64,000 nt of DNA, from NCBI RefSeq assembly GCF_027244095.1, contig NC_069657.1, positions 8,442,001-8,506,000 on the forward strand, written 5' to 3'. Origin of the DNA: Hemicordylus capensis (taxonomy: Eukaryota; Chordata; Lepidosauria; Squamata; Cordylidae). Below the pieces are notes generated by a model. It worked only from the letters and a program-made list of their open reading frames with translations, was not told the origin of the DNA and ran no database searches. Shown piece after piece: positions 13,901-24,161 of this stretch (the first letter of the stretch is position 1; the number at the start of each line of letters is the position of its first letter). The translations under genes and the position numbers were made by a program.

Positions 13901-15111
13901 TTGAGGTAAGCCGGGCAGCAACAAGAACAGAACTGCTCAGGAGTAGCCTCTCAGAGAACTTCATTCTCCAACCACTTATCTGCTTACCAACCACAGACAT
14001 TGAGGCAACAGAGAGGGGAAAGTGGTGTGACCTCTGACACCAGCAATGTCTTCCTCTAGCATTTGTTCTGTCAAAACATTTGTTGGCAAGGGCGGGGATT
14101 CTTGCTAAGAGGGTGGGGACTGAGGAGATGGTCCAGAGCTTTCCCACTCCCGACTGTAATGCAAAGTGGACAAATATTGCACAAACACTTCCTCCTGTTT
14201 TGTGGCTGTTCTTGTGCATCTCTCTAATGACTTCCTCTGACATATAAGTAACTCAGCCTTATGTCGTTCATTTTTGTAGATGGACGAATGCCCTTTCCTA
14301 TAAATCATGGAGCTAGTTCAGTGGATACCTTGCTGAAGGTAAGTTTTCTCTTAGATGGTGGGGTCAGTATCTTAACTTCTAGGAATAATCTAATCCTTGG
14401 TTTGCACTATTTGTGTGTGCTGTTCATGACTTGGGAACTCCCATTTTTTTGCTCATGGATTTCCCCTTAAATTGAGACTGCTTTTGCCTAGAGATGGGAC
14501 TGCCAAGGAGTGAAACTCCTTCTGCTGCTAGCTCGAATCGGTGTTTAAATGCTGCCTATTCCAGCACTGACAAAAACATCCGTTGAAGTATGGAAGTGGT
14601 GCAGACAACATTAACAATTGCAGAAACTGTAGTGCATACATCTGATGTTCTCTTTTAGGGATGTGCACGGAACTGCGGCGGGGGTGCTGCTTTAAGAGCG
14701 GGGAAGGGTGCGCTTCCACCACTTTCCCTTCAGTAAGACAGCTGACCGGGGGCAGCAGTGTACCTCCCTGCTGCCCCATTGACCGGACACGGCGGGAAGT
14801 CCCTGGCGCTTGGTGGAACTGCCGGTTCCATGCACATCCTTATTCTCTTTTGCTAGAACTCGGTCCTTGTTAACCTAGCTTGCAAACATGCTGTTCTGAG
14901 TGGGTACCATGTTGCAGCTTTTCTAGTGAGTGCAAGTGTGAGATACTTGCTTTTTTGCAAGTCTGCAGTGGCTGTGTGGTCCTAAACTTGGTATGCTAAG
15001 GTGCTTCTTGTATGTTCTCTTAAGGCCTCCGCCAAGATCTGCCGGCAGTTCACAGAACGTGAGGAAGGAGAGGTCCGTTTTTCTGCTGTGGCGCTGTGCA
15101 AGTCTGCTTGA
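1910..15111 (+). CDS. UCHL1: Ubiquitin C-terminal hydrolase L1 (UCHL1), 9 coding exons
   Basis: UCHL1 is a cytosolic cysteine protease that frees ubiquitin from small C-terminal adducts; it is abundant in neurons and gonads. Coding exons are 1910-1942, 2322-2333, 3953-4081, 5660-5810, 8050-8135, 8220-8267, 10809-10875, 14280-14338 and 15025-15111. All introns are GT-AG and all phases join, giving 223 residues, the mammalian length. The start is [11 protein letters not shown]. The peptidase C12 triad is visible: Cys90 in NSCGTIGL, His161 in VNFHFILF and Asp176 in ELDGRMPFP. The C-terminus CKSA retains the Cys220 site of reported farnesylation (CKAA in human). Exon 2 is only 12 nt (MLNK). Nothing looks broken, and the identity is firm because the match runs the full length. 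Confidence 0.97.
2000..2900. other. G-rich, CpG-rich start of UCHL1 introns 1-2
   Basis: This is a strongly G-rich plus strand with frequent CG dinucleotides just downstream of the promoter, which looks like a CpG-island shore. Several overlapping open frames result from the composition and match nothing. Confidence 0.5.
2322..2333 (+). CDS. UCHL1: UCHL1 12-nt microexon 2 (MLNK)
   Basis: ATGCTGAACAAA is bounded by a pyrimidine tract ending in CAG and by the donor GTGAGTG. It supplies the four residues that join exon 1 (ending INPE) to exon 3 (VLSRIG), matching the INPEMLNKVLSR order of mammalian UCHL1. It is too short for gene finders to call reliably. Confidence 0.93.
3308..3506 (+). repeat. 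CORE/MIR-type tRNA SINE in UCHL1 intron 2
   Basis: GAGCCAGCGTGCTGTAGTGG begins the tRNA-like head. Part of the CORE is deleted after GAGTTCAAGTCTCTCAG. It ends in an AAATAAATAATAAT microsatellite. Confidence 0.85.
4425..5158 (+). repeat. L2-like LINE 3' end, split by a MITE
   Basis: The plus strand encodes the carboxy end of an L2/CR1-superfamily reverse transcriptase ([18 protein letters not shown], then [18 protein letters not shown], then RAFSVAAPG). A 3' UTR follows with the tail GTAAACCGCCCTGAGACATC and an AATAAATAAT end. A 138-bp MITE interrupts it at 4605-4742. It is 5' truncated. Confidence 0.85.
4605..4742. mobile_element. hAT-type MITE with 8-bp target duplication
   Basis: The element runs from CAGCCTTCCCCAACCTG to CAGGTTGGGGAAGCCTG and is almost a full inverted repeat. 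CTTTAGAG on the left and CCTTAGAG on the right form an 8-bp target duplication with one mismatch. It lies inside the L2 copy, so it is the younger of the two. Confidence 0.85.
5159..5430 (-). repeat. L2-tailed short interspersed repeat
   Basis: On the minus strand it reads from AGCAAAGAGGCACC through GGTGAGCCCTTTAGGGACAG to a tail GAAAAGTGGTATATAAATA. Six related copies are present in the window. The tail resembles the L2 3' end, but the head is not one I can classify. Confidence 0.7.
5973..6110. mobile_element. hAT-type MITE with exact 8-bp target duplication
   Basis: The termini CAGGGATTCTCAGC and GAGAAACCCTG bound a near-palindromic 138-bp body. ACCTAGGA occurs at both 5965-5972 and 6111-6118. 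It lies in UCHL1 intron 4. Confidence 0.9.
6238..6765 (-). repeat. CR1 LINE 3' fragment
   Basis: On the minus strand the 3' end reads TCCAGCAGGGCTGTTCTTATGTTC-like sequence (here with minor changes), the squamate CR1 terminus. Upstream lies the 3' part of the reverse transcriptase region. It is 5' truncated. Confidence 0.85.
6863..7006. mobile_element. hAT-type MITE
   Basis: CAGTGGCTCCCAGCCAGGGT at one end and CCCTGCCACTG at the other bound a palindromic body. The flanks CTCGAAGA and CTCTAAGA form a target duplication with one mismatch. Confidence 0.85.
7641..7778. mobile_element. hAT-type MITE, CAGTGTTC subfamily
   Basis: The ends are CAGTGTTCTTTCTAACAGGG and CCCTGTTAGAGGGATTACACTG-like. 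GTGCCAGA is repeated exactly at 7633-7640 and 7779-7786. The body is a near-palindrome of 138 bp. Confidence 0.9.
8640..9185 (+). repeat. 5S-rRNA-headed SINE, split by another repeat
   Basis: The head resembles the 5S rRNA internal promoter (TAGCTAAGCAGGGTCTGCCC, then a degenerate GAAAGGGAGACTAGAA). The tail reads GACTCAGTATATGGCAGC then TTCCTATGTTCC. An L2-tailed repeat occupies 8840-9097, between CCTGCCT and CCTTGGAGAAGC. Confidence 0.85.
8840..9097 (+). repeat. L2-tailed short repeat nested in a 5S SINE
   Basis: It runs from AGCTAACTTGGCAAAGAGGC to GAAATCGAATAAATAATAAT. The host SINE resumes exactly where it was interrupted, so this copy inserted later. Confidence 0.8.
9545..10610 (-). 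repeat. L2-like LINE fragment in UCHL1 intron 6
   Basis: The minus strand encodes reverse transcriptase pieces typical of L2: a [10 protein letters not shown]-type motif followed by [11 protein letters not shown] near 10.5 kb, and then [20 protein letters not shown] near 10.35 kb. The rest is the 3' part of the enzyme and the 3' UTR. Several frame breaks show it is dead. Confidence 0.85.
11336..12178 (+). mobile_element. DIRS-like tyrosine-recombinase retroelement fossil
   Basis: This is a remnant of about 0.85 kb in UCHL1 intron 7. The plus strand keeps residues typical of the carboxy half of a DIRS tyrosine recombinase (for example [15 protein letters not shown]). The two ends carry inverted repeats, TTCTTCAACGTGG near 11350 and its complement near 12130, as DIRS elements do. 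Most of the element, including its reverse transcriptase, is gone. It is broken, with a small number of breaks in the surviving part, and looks old. Confidence 0.75.
12766..13069 (+). repeat. 5S-rRNA-headed SINE, full length
   Basis: It runs from GAGAGCTGGTCTTGTGGTAG through the 5S-like TAGCTAAGCAGGGTCTGCCC and GAATGGGAGACTTGA to ATACCTGTGTTCC. The 5S rRNA resemblance covers the box A to box C promoter region. Confidence 0.88.
14656..14842. mobile_element. MITE of the TAGGGATGTGC family
   Basis: The terminal inverted repeats are TAGGGATGTGCACGG and its near complement ATGCACATCCTTA. TTCTCTTT is duplicated on both sides (14648-14655 and 14843-14850). An 8-bp duplication suggests hAT mobilisation. 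Relatives lie at 29.5, 42.1 and 63.7 kb. Confidence 0.85.
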
Positions 15112-15438
15112 CGTTCAAGAGGATAAAACAACCTTGGACATCAAGGGAAGCAGTTCAGACCTTTAGTGCTTTGGTACTTGTTAGAAACACAGCTGTTCCT
15201 GATCCAAGTTTAAATGGTCTTGCACAACTTGTTCTGTTCTCGTCCCCTGGCCCACCCCCCACTCCTTATACACAGCAGCTTCAGTGGCGCTTGTCCTAAA
15301 GTCTAATCCGTGGTGCTTCAACCCTTCAGATGGGTTGGATCTGGGGACTCTTGACTCGTTTTAATGCTTCACAGGGCTTTCCTGACTTGTGCCTCCAAGT
15401 TTCTTTTTAAGCTGTTGTGACTACTTGTAAATCACAAG

Positions 15439-15444
15439 AATAAA
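15439..15444 (+). terminator. UCHL1 poly(A) signal
   Basis: AATAAA lies 328 nt past the UCHL1 stop and is followed by a GT-rich stretch (GTGTTGAGTTTTCC). This fits the short 3' UTR usual for the gene. Confidence 0.8.
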
Positions 15445-15479
15445 CATCTTGCGATTCGAAAAGCAAGTGTTGAGTTTTC

Positions 15480-17200
15480 CTATCGTGGTTTGAATGTTGA
15501 GTGTTGGAAGGAGACAGTGCCCATAAGTTAAAATGGGCAATTGCTAACCAGCGGTTGGTATTTAGTCATCAAACACAGTTTTAGGCTAGATGGTGTTTGG
15601 CTTGCTAGACTTTAAAATTGGGCAACATTCATGTTCTGGCCCTGACCAGGACTCTAACCTTATAGCAAGTGGCATGACAGCCCAAGAAGCTGCTAAATGA
15701 GTAACTTGGCTTATTGGCTACTGCACAGTGAGGATGAAGCCAGGTGGTGTTCTTTCAGCAACAGCTACTCAGACTTGAGAGCAGTATCCCCTCTAACCTT
15801 TTTCATCTATGTGCAGAACAAGTTTTGTTCTGGGTGGCAGTATCAAGGCAGCATGTGTTGGAGGTTGTTGATTTTTACCCACAGTAGGTAGAACAGCAGA
15901 GCACTAAGGAGTGAGCACACACTCCAGTTACAGAGTAGGTAGCAGAGGATGGTTTGGATATTGCAGCTATTTAGAGAAATCACATGGAGATCCTTGTATG
16001 ACTAAACACTAAAGACTTATTGGTTAAATACATTTAGATAGGAAAGACCTATACCTAATCTAAAGGACTACATAATGGATAGGTAAGGAGAGAGAGAGAG
16101 ATGTTTCCATCTGCTCTCTAGGAGGAAAGGAAGGATTGTGACTCAGCACAGGAAGTGCTGCAGAGTCAGTCCGGGGGTCATAGAGTAGGGACAGATACGG
16201 AGACCCTGACTCACTGTCTCTACTCCCAATGCCCCTGGTGGTCATTAGGACAGTTGCTGCAAAAGGTCGATGCACTGGAAGTTCATCTCCAACAGTGTGT
16301 GCTCATGTTCCTTCAGGATGGGGCCTTCCTGATTCAAGCTGAGCGGGATCTAAAATCAACTGAGCAATCATCAGAAAACTTGTGTGCACGCACATGCCTT
16401 TGAGGGGACACTGTTTGAGAGCTCTTTCCTTCCTCCCATCCCTGAAGCTTGGCCTGGGACTACTCTCTGCGGCTATTTTGAAAGTTTATATTGCGGAATG
16501 CATAAATGAACTGGGTGCCAAAGCAGAGTGCATGCTGGGCCTAAGCTAGTAATTCCTGGACTAGATTATCCTAACACTAGTGCTTATCTTGAAAAAGCAG
16601 CTTGTCTGCTGTGGGGTTCCATCAAGCAATCCTTCCAGTTAAAAGAAGCTAAATATACATAGAACCTGTACTGTCGGGCTTCATAGTGGTTAAAAACTGG
16701 AAGTCTTTAATTTGGATTCTCCTTGATGGTATCGGCTCCATTCTGCTTATGAACCTACCCTACAAAGTTGATTGCAAGGATACCAAAAAAATGAAGTACT
16801 AGAAGGTTGAATACTAAGCATGAAATGCCACCGAGGGTGGGGAAGGATTGCTAATGACGGGAAGAGTTGCAGTTTTGAAGATCCTGCATAGAAGTTGGCT
16901 TCTCAAGCAATCTGTAATGCCAGCACCTCTTCATGTTTCAATTGGAATGTGTTTTGCAATTAGAAATGCTAGTCCTGGCAGACAAACACACTTACCTGCC
17001 AAAAATGGTTTCTAAAGCAACTTATAGCGATTAACATTCATCATAGATTCCATGCTATATAGAATTAGCTTTCTCTTGGCTTGGCTTCTCTCGCTGCTTC
17101 CGCCTATACAGTTCTTTTCGAGAACATAATCAATTTTATGCCATTAAAGGAAAAATCAAAGCTTCACAAACAAAGCAATACAGTAACCCTGGTGCATGTT
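15480..17200. other. Intergenic DNA downstream of UCHL1
   Basis: No gene or classified repeat is recognised. A purine-rich patch (GAGAGAGAGAGA) lies near 16.09 kb. Confidence 0.5.
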
Positions 17201-17212
17201 TAAATGGATTTT

Positions 17213-18270
17213 TCATAACATAAGAACAGCCCTGCTGGATCAGGCCCAAGGCCTATCTAGTCCAGCATCCTGTTTCCCACAGTGGCCCACCAGATGCCTC
17301 TGGGGAGCCCATGGGCAGAGGTATGTGCATGCCCTCTCTCCTGCTGTTGCTCTCCTGCAACTGGGATTGAGAGGCATTGTGCCTCTGAGGCCAGAAGTGG
17401 CCTATAGCCCTTGGACTAGTAGCCACTGATCGATCTGTCCTCTATTAAGTTGTCTAAGCCCCTGATTGGCAGGTGGTCATCACCATATCCCATAGCAAAG
17501 AATTCCATAGAACTTCCAAGGTAAAGAGCCCCAGATGCTGCAGCCTAGCCTCATAAGGGAGGTGTTCCAGGCCCCTGGTCATCATGGTTGCCCTCTTCTG
17601 CACCTCTTCTAGTTCTACAATGTCCTCCTTGAGATACTGTGACCAAAGCTGTATGCAGTACTCCAGATGTGGCCGCACCATAGATTTTTATTAAGGCATT
17701 ATATTAGCATCTTTATTTTCAATTCTCTCTCTTCCTAATGATCCCTAGCATGGAATTTGCCTTTTTCACAGCTGCCGAGCATTGAGTTGACACTTTCAAT
17801 GAGCTGCCCACCACGATCCCAAGATCTCTCTCCTGACCAGTCACCAACAGCTCAGATCTCATCAGCGTATATGTGAAGTTGGGTTTTAAACCCCAATATG
17901 CATTACTTGACACTTGCTTACATTGAACCACATTTTCCATTTTGTCACCCACTCCCCCAGTTTGGAGAGATCTTTTTGGAGCGCTTCACAATTTGTCGTG
18001 GATTTCACCACCCTAAATAGTTAGTGTCATCTGCAAATATGGCCACTTCACTGCTTAGCCCAACTTCTAAATCATTTATGAACAGCAGGGCTTCTCAACT
18101 TTGGCCCTCCGGCAGAGGTTGGCCTACCATTCCCATAATCCCTGGCTATTAGCCACTGTGGTGGGGGATTATGGGATTTGTAGTCCAAAAACAGCTGGAG
18201 GCCCCTCAGTTGAGCAGGCCTGATGAACAAATTAAAGAGCACTGGTCCCAATACCTGGGGGACCCCACTT
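17213..18270 (-). repeat. CR1 LINE fragment with a nested MITE
   Basis: The minus strand encodes CR1 reverse transcriptase C-terminal blocks: [19 protein letters not shown] with [20 protein letters not shown] near 17.6 kb, and SSLKVSTQCSAAVKKANSML near 17.75 kb. Its 3' end is the CR1 terminus near 17.22 kb. A hAT-type MITE sits at 18086-18222. It is decayed and 5' truncated. Confidence 0.88.
18086..18222. mobile_element. hAT-type MITE inside CR1
   Basis: The ends are CAGGGCTTCTCAACT and AGTTGAGCAGGCCTG. ATGAACAG on the left and ATGAACAA on the right match at 7 of 8 positions. The CR1 reading resumes on the far side. Confidence 0.85.
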
Positions 18271-18679
18271 CTTACTTCCCTCCATTGTGAAACTGTCCAT
18301 TTATGCCTACCGTCCTTTTCCTGTCCTTTAACCAGTTACCAGTCCACACATGTGCATTAATACAACTGCAGTGATGGGAATAGGTCAGTGCTGAAACACT
18401 GTTCTCTGGTATCTGCAATGCATCCCAGTGCTTTGGGGCTGCAGTTTGAGAGTTGGGGCTGTCCTGGGGTGTTGCAGGCTGTTCTACCATTTTGGTCCGG
18501 TTTTGACAGTGAATGGGGTTGATAAAAGTGCACTATTGGAAATACTGCAGTGCTCTAATATTGTTCTCCAGTGTCTCCAGCACAGCCCACTGCTTTGGGG
18601 ATGTAGCTTGGTGTGCGTGTGTGTGTGTTTCAGGCTGTGGTGCATCACAAAGGAATCACAAGGTGGCCCTGCAGCTACT

Positions 18680-18795
18680 CAGACACATCAGCGTATATGT
18701 GAAGTTGGGTTTTCAACCCCAATATGCATTACTTGACACTTGCTTACATTGAACCCTATTTTCCATTTTGTCGCCCACTCTTCAAGTTTGGAGAA
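18680..18795 (-). repeat. CR1 fragment
   Basis: This repeats the segment at about 17.87-17.97 kb (for example GTATATGTGAAGTTGGGTTT and CATTACTTGACACTTGCTTA) with few changes. Confidence 0.75.
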
Positions 18796-19304
18796 CCTGG
18801 CCTTCAGATACAGCTGGAGCCCCCATCGCAGGCAGACTGAAAGGGCAGGCAAAGAAGTAAATCTGGAGGGAGAGTTACAAATCCGGAGTTAACCCTCTGC
18901 CGCTTGCCATGTGAGCACTGACTTGAATTATGCACTGCACCACAAATCTGATCTGACCCATTCCGTATTGTATGAAATAAGGCAGTCATTGATGAAGTGT
19001 TTCCTGTGATGAAGTTAATTTCATTATAATTAATGAACAATAGTTTAAGGTCTGTTATGCCCCTAATCTCAAGGATCTCTTTAAACCAAAGGACTCCAAC
19101 ATTATGACAAGGAGGCTTCTTCCATAGGGCCTCTTAGATGCCCCCCAAATGAGGGCTTACTCATTCACTCTCTCATATTCCTGCCTGTGGAGACTACAAG
19201 CACACTCTTTGGTACAGATTCTGTACGCAGTGCTCCTGCAAATCTTCCTCCACCTAGAAACTGGAATACACCCAACAGCCAGCAGGCCTACTGGCAGTCT
19301 TAAT

Positions 19305-19704
19305 CAGAGGCGTAACTAGGGAAAACGGCGCCCGGGGCAAGCACTGAAATGCCCCCCCCCACTGTGCCCCCCCGTCGCCCCCCCAACATACTACATTATA
19401 CTTAGGTTTTTCCTCACAAGCGCCTGCCGCCGCCGCCAAGCCAGGCCACTGACTGGCTGCCAGGTGCCAGCAAAGCAATGGGGGGGCGCAGGCGGCACGG
19501 AAGGGACCGCTCGTGGAGAAGGGGGTACTGACACACTCCCTTGACTGCTGCAGCGCTGCTGCACTGAGCAGGAAACATTTGTATTAACAAAAAAAATTTA
19601 AATTTTTTTTTAAAAAATTGGTCATGGCGGCGCCCCCCATGTGACCAGAAAAGATGGCGCCTGGGGCACGTGCCCCCCCTGCCCGCCCTATAGTTACGCC
19701 TCTG
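19305..19704. mobile_element. 400-bp hAT-type MITE with exact target duplication
   Basis: The terminal repeats CAGAGGCGTAACTAGGG and CCCTATAGTTACGCCTCTG face each other. GTCTTAAT occurs at 19297-19304 and 19705-19712. The interior is C- and G-rich and non-coding. Confidence 0.92.
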
Positions 19705-20184
19705 GTCTTAATGCCTTTTCTTTGGCACAATTCACTGGCAAAGTAATTATTTTCAGTAGAAGCAATAGGAAAAAGCCCAGAGGAAACAGGAAAAATACAA
19801 TACATGTAACAGAAAACTCAGTGGTTCAGGCTACATGGAACTTTTAAAACTATTCCGCTTACTACAGCTAGATTCTAAGAGGATTGATGGAAGCAACAGA
19901 AATGGAGGGTTCTCAACTCTTTACTCACTGAATAACACTCATGTATGTAGGAATGGGCCCTTGAAAAGGATAACTGGTGGGCCGTGGACTGGCTTTGGTC
20001 TCCCCCACTGCCATTTATCCCCCACAATTACACCCAACTTCTTTTAAAGGATTCCCCCCAAACAAGACTCTGAAGTCAGCATGGCTGAGAGGAAAATGGC
20101 CCAGTGGGTATATTTCCAGGGGTGAGTCTGTAAGCATGGGAAGGAGTGGTCTCCCTTCTTACCTTCCGCTTGCCACTGAATTCC

Positions 20185-20520
20185 TATTATTTTATTTATA
20201 AATATGTACACACACACACTAATAAAAAATACATTGATAACCCACTTTCCCATCTGATTTGAGTCCTCAGAGAGGCTTACATAAAAACAATAAATCAATA
20301 GTTAAAAGATAATAAAACATTACAGCCAAGCACAGTAACAGCATAAACCAAAACCAAACAGCAAACTCATCATTAATAGGCAACACTAAAACATATCCAG
20401 GCATAAACAGAGGGTTTTTGGGCGAGGGGTGTTAAAATTGCCTTCTAAATGTTCTCAGTGAAGCCGTCCTCTCTGCCTCTAGAATTCCACCGTCTGGGCA
20501 CAGCTGTAATTTCAGCATTG
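20185..20520 (-). repeat. L2-like LINE 3' fragment
   Basis: On the minus strand the L2-type 3' UTR is followed by the AATTACAGCTGTGCCCAGAC segment, similar to the copies at 9.5 and 39.2 kb. The similarity is weak. Confidence 0.5.
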
Positions 20521-23500
20521 GCTTTAAATAAGTTTTATAGATCTCTGCTTTTGAATTTAAATGCTCTTATGTATTCTCCTTGTTCTGCTGTTCAGTAGTT
20601 TTTTCTGAGGTTGTTGCTTGCTTTGTACTGCTTGTATGCTACTTTGAATCGAGATGACACAGAAATATTTTCAATAAAACCACAGCACATGAAAGCTTAG
20701 GGATGCATGTTCTGCCCTCAGATACTTTAAAAGTAACATCTAATTCTGTCCTTAGAAATTCTAAAAGATAAACTCAAGTCAATCATTTTTAGGGTTACTG
20801 TAGAGATTACAGAGATGATGTCTGTGAAGCACTTTGAAGCTGAACACTCTTCCAAGGGTTGCCAGGTCAGATGCATCCAAAACCCTGATATTTCTGAGGC
20901 AGGGTCTAAGTGATATCACAAGATCATGAACTCTTGCAAAATGGGGGGAAAGAGCCCCCTGGTAAACAGAGCCTAACAGCAGAGCAAAAATGGTCTGCGA
21001 TTAACCTCTGCTGCTGCCCATCTTTTTTCCACCTGAGAAAAAAAGCCACAAACTGGAGAAAGAGGGACATTTTTAGCCTTCCCTGGTTCTAAAAAGGCGA
21101 CTCATTCAGACGTTCTAAAAGCGCTCAGCTGAGGCCATGTACAGAGGAGCAAAAGGCGAGGAAGTCCTACCCCTGCCATCAACCAGCAGCATGCCCCACC
21201 GCTCACGCTTATAGCGGGTGCTTCTGTGATTGAGAGCCAGCATGGTGTAGTGGTTAGAGTGCTGGACTAGGAGCGGGAAGACCCGAGTTCAAATCCCCAT
21301 TCCACCATGAGACTTGCTGGGTGACTCTGGGCCAGTCACTTCTCTCTCAGCCTAACCTACTTCACAGGGTGGTTGTGAGGAGAAACCTAAGTATGTAGTA
21401 CACCGCTCTGGGCTCCTTGGAGGAAGAGGAGGATAGGAAATGGAAATGGCGAAACTTGGTCAATCCACAGAATCACAGAAGCGCCTGCCATCAGACTTTC
21501 AGTTTCCCCATCTCTCAGACAAGCCCTGTTGTAAGCATGTGAGGTGGGTGTGCTGCTGATTGTCATGGCAGGGGTGGGCCTTCTTCTTCCTCTCCCTTTG
21601 CCCCTCTGTATACATCCACAGTGGGGTGATTCTATAACCTCTGAATGAGGCTTAAATGCTAACACTATTCATGATATTGATTGTCTTGCCTACAGAAAGG
21701 TGGGCTATAAATAAATCAAATAAATAAGCAATAGAAATATTTAGATACACAAAGTTTGTGTGCATAAAAGCATTACACATTTTCAATTTGATGAGTATAT
21801 TTATTAAAAGTATTTCATGAAAGGTTTCCTATCATTCCTTTGGAAGAATTGTGACGCATTAGCAGCATCAAGACAGCTGTGAGGGCCCAGACTCCTAAGC
21901 CAGAAGTTTAGCTGTTAGGAACAACAGTCTCTCAATCATCACTCGGAGGACCAGAAAGACAAAGTTAACCATATGGTGGAATTAATACACCTTCTCCCTT
22001 GTGGAGAAGAGTGGCAAGGAACAGAAAAGTCATTTCTGCCACTGCAGCTGTAGCTCCAAAAGGCCAACCCTTTGTACTAAGTACGTATGTTGGATTTCAT
22101 AGCAAGTAGCCTTGGAAACCAATAATTCTCCTATGGATAAAAGGATTAAAAAGCCAACCATCATCATCATCATCACACAAGATTATTTTTACTGGGAGTT
22201 AAAAATGCAAAAAGCATTCTTATTTGGGATGCTTTGTTCAGTAGCTCCTGAGTCAAATCGGCTCCAAAGTTGTGCCATTAATTAAATCCAACCTCATTGT
22301 TGAAATCTAAACACAACTGAAGGCATGATAGTTTTGAGATTTTCTTCTTCAGCTGTGCTGGGATTTCAGAAGAGCTGGCTGCAGCATCCAAGATAAGGGC
22401 ACACACAAAAGAGTATATGTAGCAAAGGGCTGATTCAGACAAAGCATTCCTCTGGTTCTCTGGGAGTTCTTATCTGATGTATTCATTGCCAAGTGGGAAG
22501 AATGCCAGATCTTTTGGATGCATGGAAGTGAAGCAAATAATGGGGACAAAAATAACAGGAAGCTAGAAAGCAAAGAGTAATATTAGGGAGTCTAGCTTTT
22601 GGCACTAAAGTTTAAATTCTACTCTTCTGCAATCAAAATATAAATTTGTACACAGCATTTATTAAATGTATTTTGGATGCAAATTCTCAATCTAGGAAAA
22701 ATTGTCTCTGTGGGCAAAAAATGACCAAAGTGGAGGAGACAAATGAATTATGGAGAGGTGGAGACATAAGAAAAGGTTGGCAGGAGGAATGGAAGATTGA
22801 GGTCAGCTAGGGGATGCTGTCAAAAGTATCATTTCTGAGAATGCTGTTGATTGTAAAGTGGACAGTGGACTTCCCTGCTATTGTAACTGGTGTGACATTC
22901 AATGTGTGCTGCTTTGCTTTGTTGGTTCTATTTTGATTGTAATTGTCTGCAATTTTGCATGCTTCAGGGCTAAATAAATACATTTATCTGAAGAATGGGA
23001 TGGAGAGACATGCATACGTGTTACTGATCATTTTGCAAACTGTGTATGAGTTTTGGAGTCTTCCTTCCTTCGCACATAGCTCCCAATCCAAAGAGCAGAA
23101 ATGCACATTATGGAAGACACCAGCCTGTGTCTCCATGCTGAAAATGGCATCCACACATCAAGTTATCTCCCTCCATAATATCTAGTTCAATTGATCCTGT
23201 TTCATGTCATCGTACATTTTCTGCCCCATAACACATCATTGATGATGATATCATAAGAAACAAGGTTCCTCTACATAATGGTTGATATACAGAGCAAGGA
23301 GCAAAAGAGAAGACTAACAGAACTTCCCAACTAACTGCACTGTGCCACCTGGAAATATGTCCCTGAGCGGACATATTTTGTAATTTTGTATTTGGTAATT
23401 CTATAAATGAAGCAACTGGAATAACTATGGAGATAATTGGGCTGCTTGAGTCAAAACGAAGGTCTTGCACAATTTGGATTTTATGAGGGAAGGGTGTGGG

Positions 23501-23540
23501 TAACAGGGAAATAGACATGGTGGCTGACATGATAAAGAAG
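20520..23540. other. Gene-free stretch with one SINE
   Basis: Apart from the MIR-type SINE at 21.2-21.4 kb, I recognise no gene or named repeat. The sequence is AT-rich, with only short chance open frames. Confidence 0.5.
21234..21440 (+). repeat. CORE/MIR-type tRNA SINE
   Basis: GAGCCAGCATGGTGTAGTGG begins the copy. The B box GAGTTCAAATCCCC and the CORE segment are intact, and the tail ends at GGAGGAAGAGGAGG. Confidence 0.85.
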
Positions 23541-24150
23541 CCCTATGTAGGTGGTTGGGTTTGCAGCACTGCTGCTCTGGACCCAGAAACAGCAGCAAGG
23601 CTGGAGAGATTGGGTGGCAGCTACAATTGGTACAGAATGTGGCAGCCAGACTGGTCTCTGGGTCAACTCGAAGGGACCATATAAAACTGATTCTGAAAGA
23701 ACTGCACTGGCTGCTGCTATGTTTCCAAGTGAAATACAAAGTGCATTGGTTATTACCTGCAAAGCCCTGAACAGCTATTTGGGTTATGGCCCATTTGTCT
23801 CACGAGTATACCCCTTAGGTTCTGGCCATGCTTGGTCATGAACCCAGCTGCCTATTAAGATCATCTGGGGAGGTCCGGTTACAGTTGCCACCGGCTTGTT
23901 TGGTGGCAACTTGTGACCGGGCCTTCTCTGTGGCTGCCCCAGGGCTTTGGGATATGCTCCCTGTCAAAATAAGAGCATCACAATCTCTGATTGCTTTTAG
24001 AAAGACCCCCAAGACACACCTGCTTTCTCAGGCTTTTAACTGAAATTAATTTTAAACTGTTTGTTTTTATCCTATGAAATTGTTTTAACTCTTATTCTGT
24101 GAAGTTGTTTGTACTCTGTTTTATATTTGTTGTTTTAAATTGTGTACACT
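23540..24150 (+). repeat. L2-like LINE 3' end
   Basis: The plus strand encodes [18 protein letters not shown], then ELHWLLLCFQVKYKVHWLL, then [20 protein letters not shown]. This is the L2-type reverse transcriptase carboxy end, with several frame changes. The 3' UTR runs up to the Tc1 element. Confidence 0.85.
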
Positions 24151-24161
24151 GCCGAGTGGTA